57,953 nucleotides of DNA from Amoebophrya sp. AT5.2 (Eukaryota > Sar > Dinophyceae > Syndiniales > Amoebophryaceae): positions 1 to 57,953 of the forward strand of contig RXOD01003813.1 in the NCBI GenBank assembly GCA_005223375.1. Reading direction: 5' to 3'. Under the pieces are notes generated by a model. It saw only the letters and a program-made list of their open reading frames with translations. It ran no database searches and was not told the origin of the DNA. The translations under genes and the position numbers were made by a program. Shown here piece after piece: positions 12,501 through 24,500 of this stretch (its first letter is position 1; each line of letters begins with the position of its first letter).

Positions 12501-15500
12501 CGGTCAGAACGCCTCTGCGGTTGTAGCAGCGCCCACACCACCACTCGAGACTTCTGCCGAGACGCTCCGAATTCTCGGGCCGTTTAGCTGTGAACCGTCC
12601 CCGTCGAGCATCGAGCAGTGCTTCACCGACAAACTTTGCAGTAGCGAGCGGTACCTCGATTGCTGCCTCAAGGCGTGGCCGCCCGAGCCGTTGACGGACT
12701 GCATGTGGCAGGGTGTTTTGCAATTCCGCCTGCTCAAGTGCCCGCCGCTCCCGGCTCTTGCTCAGGGCGAAAACGAGACGTCAATTGCGGGACCACAAGC
12801 AAGCTCCGAGCTACTGAACGGCGGTATTCCTTGCTGGCACCCGAAGGAGGACTACGCGCCGTCGGTGGCCGCAGAAGCCGCGACTGCTTACAGAATCCCG
12901 GCGTCGCAGCCGTACGACTGGCGTCACGTGAAAGTCAGCAACGTGCTCGAAGAGGAGTTTTGCGCTCCAGGGTCTCCCAATTCAGAGTACTGCGTAAAAG
13001 ATCTGGAGCGGCAGTTCGGAATCCGTCGTTGTGGGTCGGAAGCCGACGCGAACGCCGAGGTGTGCTGGGAGTGGGACGTGGATGAAGAGGAGGGCACTAG
13101 TGTGGTGGATGTCACTGAAGACAACTCGACCTCGGTGAACGATACCAATGATACCGTTGTCGTTGCTGCGGGTGGAGAGCGCGCTGGGAATGCGACCAGC
13201 TCCGGCGGAGCAACAGGGACCGCAAGCCCACTACAACAGGGCAATGCGAGTTATCCGACGAGCAACGACACTGCGAATGGTACGACCAATCAGTCGAACG
13301 CGACGTCCGCTCGCGTTTTCTTCGACGACGAGGACGACTTCAACGCAACTAACGCGACGAACGACACAGCCGGAAACCAGACTACAGCGCCCCCACCACC
13401 GACGTCGACACCTTCCAGTCCCAGCGCGGCACCAAAGGCAAAACAGAAAGTGTACCGGCGGGTCACGGTGCGGTCGCCGGGGCAGTGCCTCGGCAGCTGC
13501 TGGAAGGACAATTTGGTGCGCGGCTTCCGCCCCTGCAACCAACAGCTGGTCCAGCGCACGTCGTTCCACGACTTCGCGCGAAAAACCCCGCGCGCGCAGG
13601 AGAAAATGGACAACTTGGGCGCTTGCTGGGAGGAGGAGCCGTTGGCGGCCGTCGACGCTGCAGCAGCTTCCTTCGCGTCTCCGGTCGGGGGACGGACGTT
13701 TTCGTCCGCCGTGGGCAACAAGGTCGTGTTCAAGTACTCGAGGGGCGTTCGCGGTGCCGCCGACGCGGCGTTCGGCTTGATCACAGCGGGATATCCGGAG
13801 TGCCAATTGCCCGCGGGGGCAACTATCGGCACGAGCGATGGCGGAGCCAATTTCACGAATGCCACGAACGCCTCCACGACCGCTGCGAACGTGTCTGGGC
13901 AGGCTGCCGTCCTAGCTGCAGACGACGACGTGAACGACACGCGCCAGGGTGCTTCTGCTTCTTCAGGAAGTGCTTCTTTCCTCGCGCGATATGAATCTCG
14001 GTTTTACCACGCACTGTCGGATTTCAGCGACTACGCCGAGCTCTACGGAAATGCGACGGAAATTGCAAGCAGTAACGCGACCTCCTCCGACGGCGCGGAA
14101 AACGGCACCAACGACACTGCGCTCTTCGCGTTGCCGTTTCTCCCCATTCCGAACAACCATTCGGGGCCAGTTTGCTTTGTCCGTGAGGACCCACCCCAAA
14201 ACAGCAACGACGACGTTGTTAAGGTCCACTTCTTCGGTCTGTGGTCGTGTCCGGCGCGGCTGTTTCAGTGCTCGTGCGATGACCTCTGTAATGAAGCGCG
14301 GCACCGCGATTGCTGCTTGTCGACGGAGTGCTGGGATAAGGAAGCGGATTACGGCAACGGAGTGTGCGACCAAAACGCGGAAAGAGTGGACTTTGCGATC
14401 GAGGAGAAAATGAACGCCTGTCCGGCGGTGGCTGGCGGGGCAGAAATAAACAGGCTGTCGTCCGCGCTGCCGGACGTCTCGGAAGTTGGTACCTCAACAT
14501 CCCAACAAGCATCTGTCCAACACCATTTCGAAGATGAAAACCGTCCGTGCGTGGACACTTCCCCTGCCCGCGGAAATATTTCGAGCAGAGAGCTCATCCT
14601 CGACGACGTCGTGCGGAAGGAAATCACGTATGGCGCACTATTTTTCTCCGACTGGAACGGCGGAAACGCGCCGCCGCCTGGTTCGCAGCCGCCAGTTTTT
14701 GCGGACGAGGTTTTGGCCACCAGCTCCGAACCGCGGCTGTACGAAGCGCAGTACTTTAATCGACCTTCGCCGCCCCCGCCTCGCCGCATCTTGCAGCAAT
14801 CTTTGGTGCACAGCGCCGCGCCCCACACTACTTCGCTCCTTCCCTACGAGATCCCGAGGATGATGTGCCGCTCGGTAAAGACCGACAGCATTCAGAGCGT
14901 GCCGGTATACAGCGAGGAGGAGAAGGTTTGTGAAGTGGTAGGCCACGCTCCAGTAGGAGGCCTAGAAGATGCTTCTTCAAGCAATGGGTCCCTGATGTCA
15001 ACGCCCCCGCTGCACGAGTTCGAGCCGGTGTACACGAATCACGGCATGCGTGTCTACCGCGAGACTATCTTCAGACCGTCGCAGGTTGCCGCGCTCCCGA
15101 AAACGACTCCCGGGTCCCCGGTCCGCAGCATTGCGGAAAACAACTTCGGCTTCTACTCAGTCACGGACTTGGAGGAGCAGTTTGGCGTCGGGAGGTGCAA
15201 CCCGTTTCTGGTAAACCAGACGGGAGCGTTTGCGAAGACGCGGAGGACGGCGGACGTGGCGGCCACGGAAGAAAGGTGCTGGGATTACGTGCCGCCGCTC
15301 CAGCCGCAGGGGAACAACTACACAAGCGGCGACAGAGGGAGCCGCAGTAGAATTCTGCAGCAAGAACAAAATTCCCAACACCAAGCAACAACCGTTGCCC
15401 TCCCCGGTATCTTCGCGTCTGTTTCGCTGCGGCCGACGTACGGCTGCGACGCGAAATGCTGGAAGGAAAGCCTCGCGCGTGGACGGCACTTCATGCCTTG

Positions 15501-18500
15501 TCCGGCGCTGGGGGCGGATGAAAACGCGACGTCTGCGTCTGCGGAGCTGTGCTACGTGGACGACGGAAACTCGCTCCTGTATCGAAACGCGTACGCACCT
15601 GCTCCTGCGCAGCACAAACAGATGGTCTCCCACCTCCGCGCACGAATACTCCAGCAGAAAGTGGAGCCTTGCGACATCGATTCGGTTGGCGTCGTCGTCC
15701 CCGACCCGCCAGACCCCGTTGTAACATACGACGACAGCAGCGACGGCCTCGCTGCGTATTTCATGCGCAACGAAACGGCGATCTTGTCCGACAACGGCAC
15801 GGCGAATGGGACGAACGGGTCCAACTTCTCGTCGAACGCAAGTGCGTCAGCATTGCCGTTCACTACGAATCACACCGTCGTAGTGAACGGCTCGAACCAG
15901 AACCACAGCAACCGGACGGCAGACGAGTTCGTCCGCGTGACGATTCAGGTTTTCGAGAACTTCACCGACACGGCGACGTGCTACTACGAGATTCCTGGAC
16001 AGAGGAGTGTCCGCTTCTTCGCAAACGCGTTAGAGTACTGGCAGTATTCGCTTCTGGAGGAGCCGGGCGGCCCGGATGTGGACGAGGTGAGGATCTTGCT
16101 GCCCGAGAACTTCACGTCGAGCTTCATGGCAGGTGGTAGTGAAGAAGTCATGCAGTCTGCGGCTACCTTCGCGTCGTACATGGAAGCAGGGAACTACGGG
16201 GGCCGCCGCGCGGGTGATTTCCTCCCGACGGCGTGCAGCGTGGAGAACTCCGAAAAACAGTGTTACTGCGACGAGCTGTGCAACGAGGCAACATTCGAAG
16301 ACTGCTGCTTGCGCTGCAAAAAACCAATCGAGGAGCTGGGGCAATTTCCAGCGGACGCGAGCTGTCCGGACTGGCGGAGAATGCTGCAAGACAGCCTGCC
16401 GCAATGCGCGGATTTGTTGGAGGAACGACCGTACCCGAAGGCCCCGGCGGCCAAAACAAGTGGCCGACTGCGCGCGCTGTCCCCGTCTGAAGATTGCGGC
16501 TCTCCACCTACCAACGTGTGGTCTGCTCTCGCATCGGGCGAGGTCGATAAAAATGAGCGCAGCGCGACCTCCTCGACGTCCGCTGTCGAGGACGCGCCTT
16601 CGGATAGGCGACTGCAGGAGAGCGCGAGCAATTACTACGACAAACCGTACCCGGACGCCGATATCCAGCCGTGCTGGCGCGCGGTGAATGGAACGACGCC
16701 AGAAGCGGGCGTCATCGTTGTCGAGAACTTCAATCTGGAGAATGAGAACTGCAAAAACCAGTTTTGCCGGGAAGATGTGCACCGTCTGTTCCCGAACCTG
16801 CGAAGATGCGACAAAGTCACGCTACAGAACGGGATGGCCTGCTTCGAGGACCACCTCTACGCGAACGACGGCGAGGACGGACCTGCGGAGGCGGAAGCGG
16901 TGCGAGACTTTCTTCTTGGGCCGTATGTTCGGAGCTGGGAAGAAGCGGACAGCATGGTGAGAAAGTACGAGTCGCAGCAGTCGCGAGACAGTCTGGCCGC
17001 GACGGGGCCGGGAATTAGCGTCGGATCGTCGGCGAAGGCGGTGAGGGCGGCGTTTGATGCGCAGGCACAGTCAACGTGCGCACGAGTTCCGGGTCGGGAT
17101 TGCGGAAATCACCTGCAGTCTCGGTATTCGGAGACGATCGAGCACGGCATGCTCCGCGTGATCCGCTCGAACGGGGTGCCGAATCACGTGTATCATGCGC
17201 ACAGAGAAGCCGCGAATCCCTTCAAAGTCTGCGAGCAGCCGATGGAGTTCCGCCTACCGCTCTTCCCGGACGTGTCGCATCGGCCGACGAAGATTCCGAC
17301 AGACGGCGGCAACGGAGCGAGTGCAGCGGGTGGAAACGCCCCGCCGTCTTCCGACATGATAATCGGGATACTGAAGACTGGCGCTTTTCTCTTCAGCACC
17401 GGCGCCGAGGCGCACTCGACCCACAGTCAAAAAGTCGACCAAGCCTCCGACCGCGCGCTCGATTCTTGCCTCGGGAAGGCGGACAGCAACTGCTTTTACC
17501 ACCACGAGAACCTCCCCAAAAGCAACAACCAGTGCACGAAGAACTGCAACTACAAACCCTGCGAGCTCATCGGCTACATGCTGGACGGCTTCCCGATCTA
17601 CAGCGATTGCGGCGAAGCGAGAACGAAGTCCTGCTACGTCTGGCACGCTGCGAATGGAACGTACGTGTTTGATAGGACAGCCTCCTCCTGCACTCTGGAC
17701 GAGTCCAACGGCATGGATTTTACGAACAAGAACATCCGCAACGCGGACGGCGAGCTTGTGTTCGGCTACGGGTACGTCGTCACGCCGGACGCGTATCCGT
17801 TCGCCAGCTTCCCGTTCTTTCACGGCAAGCCGGTGGCGCCAGTGGATTTATTCTTGTCGTCACAGACTGGTGGAAGTAGTGCGAGCATTCCGGTGAATAC
17901 GCACGCGCCCTGCCACAGGAGAGTGTCGCAGAACGCGTTGGTGGTGCGGGGGCCGGAGTTCTGCCACCGCCAGTGCTGGAAGCCGCGCGTGGTGCGCCCG
18001 TGGAGGCAGTGCGGCGTCGTGGACCACACGGTGTATGCTGCTCCAGGAGCAAGCGGTAACGCGACGAACAGTTCGATGCAGAATAATGGGACAAACAGCA
18101 CTGCTCCTGCAAATGCGTCTGCCAACGCCTCCAACGGGTCGTCCGCGAACGGCGCGGCTTCCGGGAACTCGTCTGCGCACCTCGCAGGCATCGCAGCAGC
18201 GGAGGAGGACAGCGACGCGGTTTCGATCTCCTACGACTTGGAGTTTGTGACGAAAAACTGCTGGACGCAGCCGGAGGAGCGGCAAGCGACTGTCGCAGAC
18301 GACCTTGTTAAGTTCCAGAACTTGACGTCGGAAGACTATCTGCGCGCCGTCGACGGCTACGCGGAGTGCCCGTCGGAGCTGTACCTGCCGACGCTGCAGG
18401 AGCTGGGGTTGCTGCCGATGACGGCTGGTGAGAATTTCGGGGCGATAGAGGCCTTTTTCACGACGAATTTTTCGCTGCCGCACTACTTGCAGCTGGAGGA

Positions 18501-21500
18501 CATCGTCGGAGGACCTGCAAATGGAACGGAACAATCGGCGGCGTTGCTCGACACCGTTACGAAAATCAACGCGCAGCACGTGTGCTACGTCCCAACAACA
18601 ATGAACCAGACGGCGTTCTTCTTCGGGACCTACGCCTGCCCGCTCGACCAGTCCACCCGGCAGGACTGCTACTGCGACGATCTCTGCCACCACTCCCGGT
18701 TCCGCGACTGCTGCCTGCGCGCCCCAACGTCCACGTTCGCGCACCCGCAAAGTTGTTGGCCGCGGGAGGACTTCGAGTCTTGCGGATCGACCTGGGCGCA
18801 GCAGATCAAGACGAAGCTGCGCGACTGCAGTTTGGTGGGGTCGCGGCACGCCTCGGGGGACGCGATCGTCACGAAGGGGCTGGACCCCGAGCCGTGCTAC
18901 AGCGAGGACCCGGAAAGCTTTGAGTTGCTCGTCCAGAACGTGCACTTGGTGGACGAAAGTCCGTACGTGAGGAACAACGATGTGTGCTTCACGGAGCAGG
19001 CGTTTGCTAACGGTGTCGCAGGAGCGACAACAAGTTCCTCGACGTCCATGCGAGAGGATTTGTACACCGCGGCGCAGGCCTGCGATGCAAAGCTGGAGTT
19101 GGTGGATGACGCGAGCACGATCTTGGCGAAAGACGCGCACTTCTCGAACGCGACGACGCTGGTTCGGGACATCATGATCGCGGCGGGGAGAGAGAGTTTA
19201 GAGGAGCTAGGGCGGAGGAGAGTGATCGATCTGAAGGAGGTCCAACTCGCGCCGGCGGCCAGGAGCCCCCCGAGAAGAACCGACCCGGAGTTGATTTCCG
19301 ACTTGGCCGACGCGGTTCGCTTTTCGGGCCGGGCAGTGACGCGAAATCACTGCAACTCGACGGAGTGGCTGGTGCCTAGTGGTGCTGGTGGCGCTACAAC
19401 GAGTACTTCTTTCCCGGCAGCGGAAGAAGACTGTGGCCATTGTAGCGCGGTCGTGCGGTTCGGGGCCGGAAGTAGGAGCGCGACAGCGAGAACCTCGCAG
19501 AGTTGCGCCGAGTTCTGCTTGGACCAGGGGCTTGCCTGCAAAAACGCGTTTGCGGCCGCTGACGGCGACACACCTCCCGCGACGGCGGGTGATGGTGCAT
19601 CAGCCCCGGCGGTCTGCAGTCGCCGTGCGGAATTGCGGCCGCGCGGCTGCGAGTTCAGGTTCGGGAGCTCTGCTTCGGCTGGCGACGGGAGTGCGCGTGG
19701 CCTCTGCGAATGCAGATCGGCCGCGGTGCAGCTAGTGACGCACTACGCAACAAACGAGTACGTGCCGTTCTCCTCCTCCTCCGCCGACAGCGACACCAAA
19801 TTGCTGCACCTCCAGAACCCGTTTTCTCAAGAAACGCTGTTGGCGCAGCCGCAGACAAGTAGAGCTAGATCTCTCGAGGAGAGCATTTCCCCATTCCTCA
19901 ACACTGTGAACAGCTGCTTCGTCGAGCACTGCAACCACACGGCTTCTTCCACTGCCTGTCTCGCCAATGGAACCCACGATCCTGACTGCTGCGCGTGGCC
20001 GGGCACCGGCAGTTGCAAAGCCGGGTACACGCAGGACAGGATTCACGCATCGTTGTGCCACTCTTGGGGTGTGTTCACAACGTGCTGCTACGACATGACT
20101 GCTCTCGGTATGACAGAAGTGACGTCAACAAACGCCTCAGCAGGAAATGCAACTGGCCACGGCAACACGACCACTACCACCACCTCCACAACCACAACCT
20201 CAACGTCGAGTACTACGACCACAACCCCGCGCCCGATGAGCGCCCAGCAGGCGCTGTTGGCGTTCCACCATTCTCCGGACTGCGACACCAGCGCGTTTAC
20301 GAACGTGCAGAAGCACTGCGGAGCCTGCGACGGGAAGGAGGAGTACCTCGGGTCCTACGACCCGAAACTGCTGTTGTCACACGCGAACAAGCTGTACCAT
20401 GAAAAAGTCGCCTGCAAGGTTTGTAAAGTAGTCCACACAGTGCAGTCGGATACGCGAACCTGCGCGAGGTACTGCGCCAAGCAGGGGAAGCACTGCCGGA
20501 ACGGATTTTTCGAAGGGGAAGGCTATGCAGAATACCCGACGTGCAATCACGAGTCGCCGTGGGGATACGGGGCGGCGGTGGGCTGCGAGTTCGTGTTTGG
20601 CCTGAACGAAGTTGGGGTGATTTGCGAGTGCGCGGATGTGGCCTTGCCCTTGGTGGGGGCATTCTATGACGATATGGGCATTGGAAGTAACGCGACCTCC
20701 GGAAGTGAAGATGGCACGAATTCCACAGCACCTTCAAACATGTCTAGCAGTTCCAACGCGTCGGCGTCGAACGCGACCCCTGCGTCTAGCGGCCAGCAGT
20801 CCGGTCTACAGTCCGGAGGAGAAGCGCCCGGCGACTCGATTGCTGCTGCGCAATTCCAGATGGCGACCCGCCACGGGCTGGGCTCCGCCTGCCAGGACAC
20901 GAGTCTCTTCACCTCGTCGGCCGACGAGGATTGCGGAAACTGCACGGTTCTGGCCGAGTGGAGGTTTCTCGAGGCGCCGTCCTTCCAGCCGACCTGCGAG
21001 GGGTACTGCGCTCTCCACCACCTCACCTGCCTGGCTGCGTACGAGTACTCCGAGGAGAAAAACATTACCACCTGCCCGACCTCCGACAACGAACGCAGTA
21101 CTAGGAGCCTGGGCTGCAACTTCGCGTTCTCGCATCGGGAGTCCGGGCTGGACAAAATGACGCGCGGTTTCTGCCAGTGCTCGGATTCCGCGCTTGCGAG
21201 CCATTACGACGCTTCCTCCGTTACGCCGCCGAGCTTCACCGACACCGTCGACAAGATGACTGTGTACGAGCACGCTCTGAGGGATATTGTCAACTCTGGG
21301 ACCTGCGACGCCGCGCAGTATTTACGCTGGCACGAAGGCGGATTTGTGGTCGAAGATAGGGACCGGAAACAGGCCCATTTCCGGGCGCTGTACGAGGAGG
21401 AGGAAGCGTACGACGCAGCCAGCCCGAGTCGGTTTCTGCAGACGGCCCGCAACGCGTCCGCGAATTCCAGCAACAGCTCGTCGGGGAACCGTACCGCGAA

Positions 21501-24500
21501 CGCCTCAGCGGCTGCTGCATCCGGAGCAGCTAACAAAAAGCCCGCTGTCCACCCCCAGTCCGTCGATCCGGTATCTCCGTCCGTGTATCGTATCGGCGAG
21601 CTGTACTCAATTTTTCCGAAGCTGGATCGCTGCAACGACTTTGAGTCCTCCTCCCCCAGCGTGTGCTGGAAGTACGTGGAGGAAGAGGTAGTTCTGGCGG
21701 TCTCGACAAACGTGACGAGTTCAACCGCCTACTCCGCGTTCGATCGTTTCGCCGTCGCGCAACCAGAGCAGCAGAACAAGATGTCGAGCATGGCCTTTTC
21801 CCTCCACACGCCCGAACTATGCGCAGACTGCTGGAAGGACCATCTCGTGCGCGGAATCGAAAGCTGTGGAGCTCCGGAAGATCGACCCTCACCATCTCAG
21901 GACTTGTGCTACACGTCCGCTTCTGCGAGCGTCGTGTCGGATACTTTGGTCTTCGAGAGCCGCGTGCCGATCAATGGCTCGGACGGGCGGCCAAGTGGTT
22001 TTCTGCAAACCCTTCTCGACAGAGCGTCGGCGGCGGTTCCGTCGCAGCAGGCAATCGTACCCAGTTACGTCGAGTGCGGCTTCTGCCAAATCGCACAGAA
22101 CAGCGCCGATCCGCGGTGCTTGGCGAACGCGACCATTTGTTACTTCGCGCACCACGCAAACGGCGCCACCTTCAGGAACAACGATGCCGCGGCGACTGCG
22201 TGCGCGTCCCAAAAAATCTCCAACTCGACGGCAGCTGCGGACGAGCATCCGGTCTCAAAGCTGTGCTACACGGACGAGTTCTGCCACCTGGCGCAGTATG
22301 ACGACTGCTGCCTGAAAGCGCATCCGCCGATTGCCATTGAGGGTTGCGGGCCGGACTGGCAGCAAAACGTGAGACGCAGGTTCGCGAAGTGCCCAGCTCC
22401 ACCGCCGACGTCAGCTAGCTCGATTTCATCATCGCAGCCGCATCTGCTCGACGCGCACTGGCCGTGCTACGAGGACAACGCGCGCGTCGGCTGGAACCGG
22501 ACCAGCAATGTCATCTACGAGAAAAAGCCGCCACCTGCAGCCCTGTCTTTTTCCGCGGCGTTTCACGCCGACATCCACCCTGGCTTCGAGCAGACGGACG
22601 AGGTGGAAGACCACATCATCTTGAAAAACGTGATCTTCCCCGAGCCGAGCTACGTGGGCTTCAGCTTCTACAACTCGGACGTCTGCGAGCACAACTTCTG
22701 CATCGGAGATCTGGAACGGATGTACCAGATTTCAGAGTGCGACGATTCGCGGCCGTTCGCGCACATGGCGGTGTGCTGGCAGCGGACCTGCGGAAGCGCG
22801 GCGGGTGGGATTTCTGGTGCAAGCGGGAGTGGGAGGACGGAGAGCCTAGTAGTGATTCGCCAGCCAGCGTACTGTGACTTCGATTGCTTGTGGAAGCGCG
22901 AGCTGGTGCGCGGGTACCCGGCTTGCGGAGACTTGTCGGCGGTGTTTGGCGCCAGCGGAAAAAACTCCAGTGGCGCAGTCGATGAAGCAAGTAGAGCCAC
23001 CAGCGAAATGGGCAACACAAACATTTCCACAACTACCTCCGCGGCGAACGTAATGCACGCCGAGATCAAGAGCTTCGTGTTCGCGAACCCGAGCTCACAG
23101 CGGTCGATGTCGCTGCACTACCCCCGGGAAGCCTACGACAGGAAGTACGGCGTTTGCTGGGAGAAGGACAGGGACACCGGCTATGTGGTCTTCCACGGGG
23201 TGGATTCGTTCGAGAAGCAGGACACCCTCGTGAAGACGGGAAAGATGAAAGCGACTTCGGGAGCGGTTGAGGATGTGGAGGAGTGTCCGAGCTTCGAGCT
23301 GACGGCGCGGTCTGGGGATGCGTCAGGAGATGCTGTTGCAGCTTCCGGAGCCGGAGGTGCTTCAGCGCGAGACACGTTTGCATCGCACGCGGCAGGCGAT
23401 GAAATCTTGGTCACGGTTGGCGATGCCGGAACGGAGTTTGTTTTCAATGTCTCCGTTTACCACCCCCCGTACGTGTACGGCGCCGGGGACAATTTGTGGG
23501 GAGCTGTGCGGCGATATTTGGCCGGGGACAATTTGTGGGGCGCGGTGCTGCGGGAGGAAACAGAAGATGGTGGTGTGGCTGCACGGCGGGAGCTTACCCA
23601 CGAGTGGTGGTGGCTGATGTATGGGCTTGGTGACGAGAGTACTGCGTCATCCGGGCACCTGCCATGGTGGTATTGGATGTGGCTGCTTTCCGGGCATGGG
23701 GGCGAGAGTATGGCTAACTTCACAAACGGCAGCAATGCGTCATTAATTAACTTCACAAACTTTTCCGCCACAAACGGGAGCAATGCGTCATCCGGCATCT
23801 ACCAAAGCGCCACGTGGGCGCAGCAGGGGGGTTCTGACGTTGAAGCATCGGGCTCGGCTGGCGCGAGTAGTACTCCGCCGTTTCATTTCTCGTTCGAGAA
23901 CCGCGACTACGTGCCACACCGCGACCATTTGTTTGGCGTCCTGCGGCACCAGAACTTCCTCATTCGTGCGCTCGATGACGCGGAAGCTGGCGCTTCGCGA
24001 GCGAGACTGTTCTACCACGACTTCCGCAACCTGAAGAGGCCGTGCTTCGTACCTGAGCGAGAGCTACGAAGACAAGAAGGGGCGGATAGTTCCGGCAGTG
24101 CTGGCACAGGCAACGCGAGCACTTCTTTGTTCATCTCGCAAAACGGGACCAACGCGAGCAATGGCACTGTAAGCGCATCAACAAACTCCACCAGCAGCGC
24201 GTCCCCCGGAACAACATCCGCCAAACCCCCGCCGAAGTCGTCGCGTTTGTTCTTCCTGGGCGGCTTCCCCTGCACGCTCGACAAGATGCCGCACTGTTAC
24301 TGCGACGAAAAGTGCAATGCAGCGCGGCATCGCGACTGCTGCGCGAAGTGCTGGGACAATGAAAATCTGCTCGCGTGTGACTGGCAAAAACACGTGGAAG
24401 AAAAGTTTCCGTCGTGTGCTGCGACGGCGGTTCTTGGAGCTGCGAACGGAACGTCCGACAGCGATGCAGTGCTTGCAAGTGTGAGCAACACGTCTTCCGA

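Larger units (their letters stand above)
8452..12741 (+). other. Cys-rich module 2, preceded by YHYH domain 1
   Basis: After YHYH domain 1 the module head P-C-Y is at 10090, the FC segment at 10675-10726, and APCWKDLIVRG at 10867. An extra Cys cluster is at 11680-11835 and Cys-rich block copy 1 at 12013-12496. The terminal knot is 12619-12741; its second Cys is replaced (C-F-T-D-K-L-C), while D-C-C and the F/L-x2-C tail are kept. Confidence 0.65.
19429..21180 (+). other. Triple Cys-rich module (DCG-x-C ... C-x2-YC ... GC-x-F ... C-x-C)
   Basis: Three tandem-like copies are at 19429-19713, 20281-20631 and 20890-21180. Each has C-G-x-C, a C-x2-[FY]-C followed by a Leu/His-x-C, a G-C-x-F-x-F strand and a closing C-x-C ([EQ]-C). 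Copies 1 and 2 are separated by Cys-rich block 2 and a Thr run. The spacing differs from EGF and SMB; I do not recognise the family. Confidence 0.65.
18829..22392 (+). other. Cys-rich module 6 with large insertions
   Basis: Head P-C-Y at 18892. The stalk contains a triple Cys-rich module (19429-21180) and Cys-rich block copy 2. The second segment at 21580-21640 is degenerate (I-G-E-L-Y-S-I-F without its first Cys), followed by VCWKY. CWKDHLVRG at 21829, knot 22264-22392 (C-Y-T-D-E-F-C: one Cys lost; D-C-C kept). Confidence 0.68.
22393..24417 (+). other. Cys-rich module 7
   Basis: Head P-C-Y at 22462, FCIGDLERMY at 22696, VCW at 22771, C-L-W-K-R-E-L-V-R-G at 22885 (one residue inserted between C and W), second CW at 23155. 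Trp-rich block copy 2 follows. Terminal knot 24295-24417, fully canonical with C-W-x...C-D-W...F-x2-C. Confidence 0.75.
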
